DNA from: Chryseobacterium mulctrae
GTDB taxonomy: Bacteria > Bacteroidota > Bacteroidia > Flavobacteriales > Weeksellaceae
Direction: 5' to 3'
NCBI RefSeq assembly: GCF_006175945.1
Contig: NZ_VAJL01000001.1
Span: forward strand, 2,046,001 to 2,110,000
DNA length: 64,000 nucleotides
Below are positions 62,616-64,000 of the stretch, piece after piece. Under the pieces are notes generated by a model. It searched no databases. It saw only the letters and a list, made by a program, of their open reading frames with translations, and was not told the origin of the DNA. Position 1 is the first letter of the stretch, and every line of letters begins with the position of its first letter. The translations under genes were made by a program, and so were the position numbers.

Positions 62616-63118
62616 ACTTTCTGTTTGATTTTAAAGATTAATGCGTAAACTATGATAAATATAAAGGAAATTCCACTAGTTACCAACACATTAAGTAAGA
62701 TTTCAAAAATTCTGCTGAATTTAAAGAACTCGATATACTGCACCAAAAGCTGATGCAGGAAGATACTTGAGAACAGAAACAGCAAAAACTGTGTCCATTG
62801 CAAAGACTGAAATGAAAAGAAATCTGTAGAAGTATCTGTAGACGTACGGAAAATCAACGTACGGAAATAAGCAATCATTGTAGTCGCCAAAGCATTGATT
62901 CCCCAAGAATATAAAAAGGCATCAATCGACAAACCAATTAAGAAACTTAAAGCCAAAAACTGAAATTTATTTCTGAAAAAAGGATAAAACATGACAAAAA
63001 CCGGATATAAAACCGGAGTGAATTTACCGAACAGCGTAATCCTGTTCAATACAAAAATCTGTAATGCAACTAGAAAAGCCATGATCAAAAGATCTGTAAA
63101 TACGGTTCTGCTAATCAT
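62612..63118 (-). CDS. mreD: Rod-shape protein MreD
   Basis: 168 residues, five to six TM segments. Contains RITLFGKFTPVLYPVFVMFY and FLIGLSIDAFLYSWGINALA (an MreD-like segment with Asp in the helix). Inner-membrane component linking MreC to the PBP2/RodA pair. Sits between mreC and mrdA with overlapping ends. Confidence 0.88.
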   Translation of the reverse strand: MISRTVFTDLLIMAFLVALQIFVLNRITLFGKFTPVLYPVFVMFYPFFRNKFQFLALSFLIGLSIDAFLYSWGINALATTMIAYFRTLIFRTSTDTSTDFFSFQSLQWTQFLLFLFSSIFLHQLLVQYIEFFKFSRIFEILLNVLVTSGISFIFIIVYALIFKIKQKV

Positions 63119-63965
63119 TTTCTTTTTTTATTACAGCTTGCATGGTATCCTGAATTTTTTGAACCTCAGCTTTTTTAAGATTTTTAACAACGTAAACTTT
63201 ATTCAAAGCTCCCATTTTCTCACTTAATTCTACTGAAATATCCCAGAATCCTGTTTTATTATCTACGGTGTAGCCCGCAATTTTACCAATCATAACTCCT
63301 TTAGGAAAAATTGCTGATTTCCCGTCAGTCTCTATTGTATCACCAATTTTCAGGGAAACATATTTTGGTACATCTGCTAAATGCATTAATCGGGAATTAT
63401 CTCCTTTCCAAGTTAAAGTACCAAAATATCCTGAATTTTTCAGTGAAGCATTAATCCTGATTTTATTTACACTCAAAACAGATTGCACTAAAGCATAACT
63501 GTCGGTAGAATTAATAACAATTCCGGCAATTCCTTTTGGAGCCATTACGCCCATTTGAGGATAAACACCATCTCTTGTACCACGGTTAATTGTAAAATAA
63601 TTGTTTCTTCTGTTGATGCTGTTGAAAACAATTTCGCCATCTACAAAAGTATAGATTTGCCCACCTCCCAAAGTATCGTGTACTTTTCTGAATTGCGGAT
63701 TTGCAGCGCCTTGTTTTCCATAAAGCTCAACCATTAAAGCCTTATTTTGAGCAACAAGATCTTCGTTGGTCTGTTTCAGTTTTAAATAAGAAACACCTTC
63801 ATCAATATATCCCGAAACCCAGGAATTGAAAGCCGCAGTCTGACCTGCAAGCCAAGATTGTTGCATGGCGTTTTTAGAGAATATCAAAATGAGAGCAATA
63901 ATTTGCAGGAAAATAAAGAATACAAAAAGAGCATTCTTAGAAAATAATCTCAGCAAAAATCCCAT
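63111..63965 (-). CDS. mreC: Rod-shape protein MreC
   Basis: 284 residues. One N-terminal TM (about 10-30), a coiled coil (about 55-80, KLKQTNEDLVAQNKALMVEL), then a beta-barrel domain with NYFTINRGTRDGVYPQMGVM, and GIAGIV. Scaffolds PBP2 in the elongasome. Presumably preceded by mreB outside the window. Overlaps mreD by 8 bp. Confidence 0.93.
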   Translation of the reverse strand: MGFLLRLFSKNALFVFFIFLQIIALILIFSKNAMQQSWLAGQTAAFNSWVSGYIDEGVSYLKLKQTNEDLVAQNKALMVELYGKQGAANPQFRKVHDTLGGGQIYTFVDGEIVFNSINRRNNYFTINRGTRDGVYPQMGVMAPKGIAGIVINSTDSYALVQSVLSVNKIRINASLKNSGYFGTLTWKGDNSRLMHLADVPKYVSLKIGDTIETDGKSAIFPKGVMIGKIAGYTVDNKTGFWDISVELSEKMGALNKVYVVKNLKKAEVQKIQDTMQAVIKKEND

Positions 63966-64000
63966 TCAGATAAAAAGTCGTAAAGAGTTAAAAAATTTAT

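Overview
The window looks like a chromosomal segment of a Flavobacteriia member, most likely Chryseobacterium or a close Weeksellaceae relative (inference). It is AT-rich, promoters fit TAnnTTTG rather than TATAAT, starts lack obvious Shine-Dalgarno sequences, and many secreted proteins have short signal peptides ending in QA or a lipobox. Host genes include type III glutamine synthetase, paired class I and class II fumarases, a DUF5687-like ABC permease and an mreC-mreD-PBP2-rodA cluster.

Layout. 1-11,050 is host DNA: a His-rich membrane protein, divergent fumA/fumC, an ECF sigma/anti-sigma/outer-membrane-protein/S41-peptidase operon, an ABC ATPase and permease, and an HU-like protein. About 11,559-43,408 is a Mu-like transposable prophage with a contractile tail. 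It has an S24 repressor, a divergent early promoter with operators, MuA and MuB transposition genes, a block of small early genes, a reversed block of packaging and head genes (portal, terminase, MuF, gpG), then protease, capsid, endolysin, spanin, tail sheath, tail tube, tail chaperone, tape measure, tail fibres and a D12 adenine methylase. An IS21-family element (36,218-38,810) lies between the tape measure and a beheaded tail fibre gene. No baseplate genes are present, so the prophage looks defective for virions. 43,409-63,965 is host DNA again: an exported tandem-paralogue array next to a JAMM-motif lipoprotein, an XRE regulator, an M1 peptidase, a DinB-like protein, a large YwqK/MORN-like protein, glutamine synthetase III, an NlpC/P60 lipoprotein, a pentapeptide-repeat protein and the elongasome genes.

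The prophage appears to sit inside a minus-strand host gene. Its 5' part (43,409-43,772) and 3' part (11,238-11,558) join in frame when one copy of a shared ATAG is removed, except for one TAG codon.

The most unusual signal is a 40-42 nt element found three times in the phage early operon (13,124; 17,113; 18,601), each time just upstream of a start codon. It folds like a tRNA acceptor/T-arm minihelix, with a perfect 7-nt T-loop, and one outer-stem pair covaries between copies. I know of no described family of this kind. Other notable points are an A_AAA_AAG -1 frameshift site linking two tail-chaperone frames, a MuF protein with a CdiA-type nuclease-like C-terminus, a one-gene spanin, and an apparent deletion at the IS21 element.
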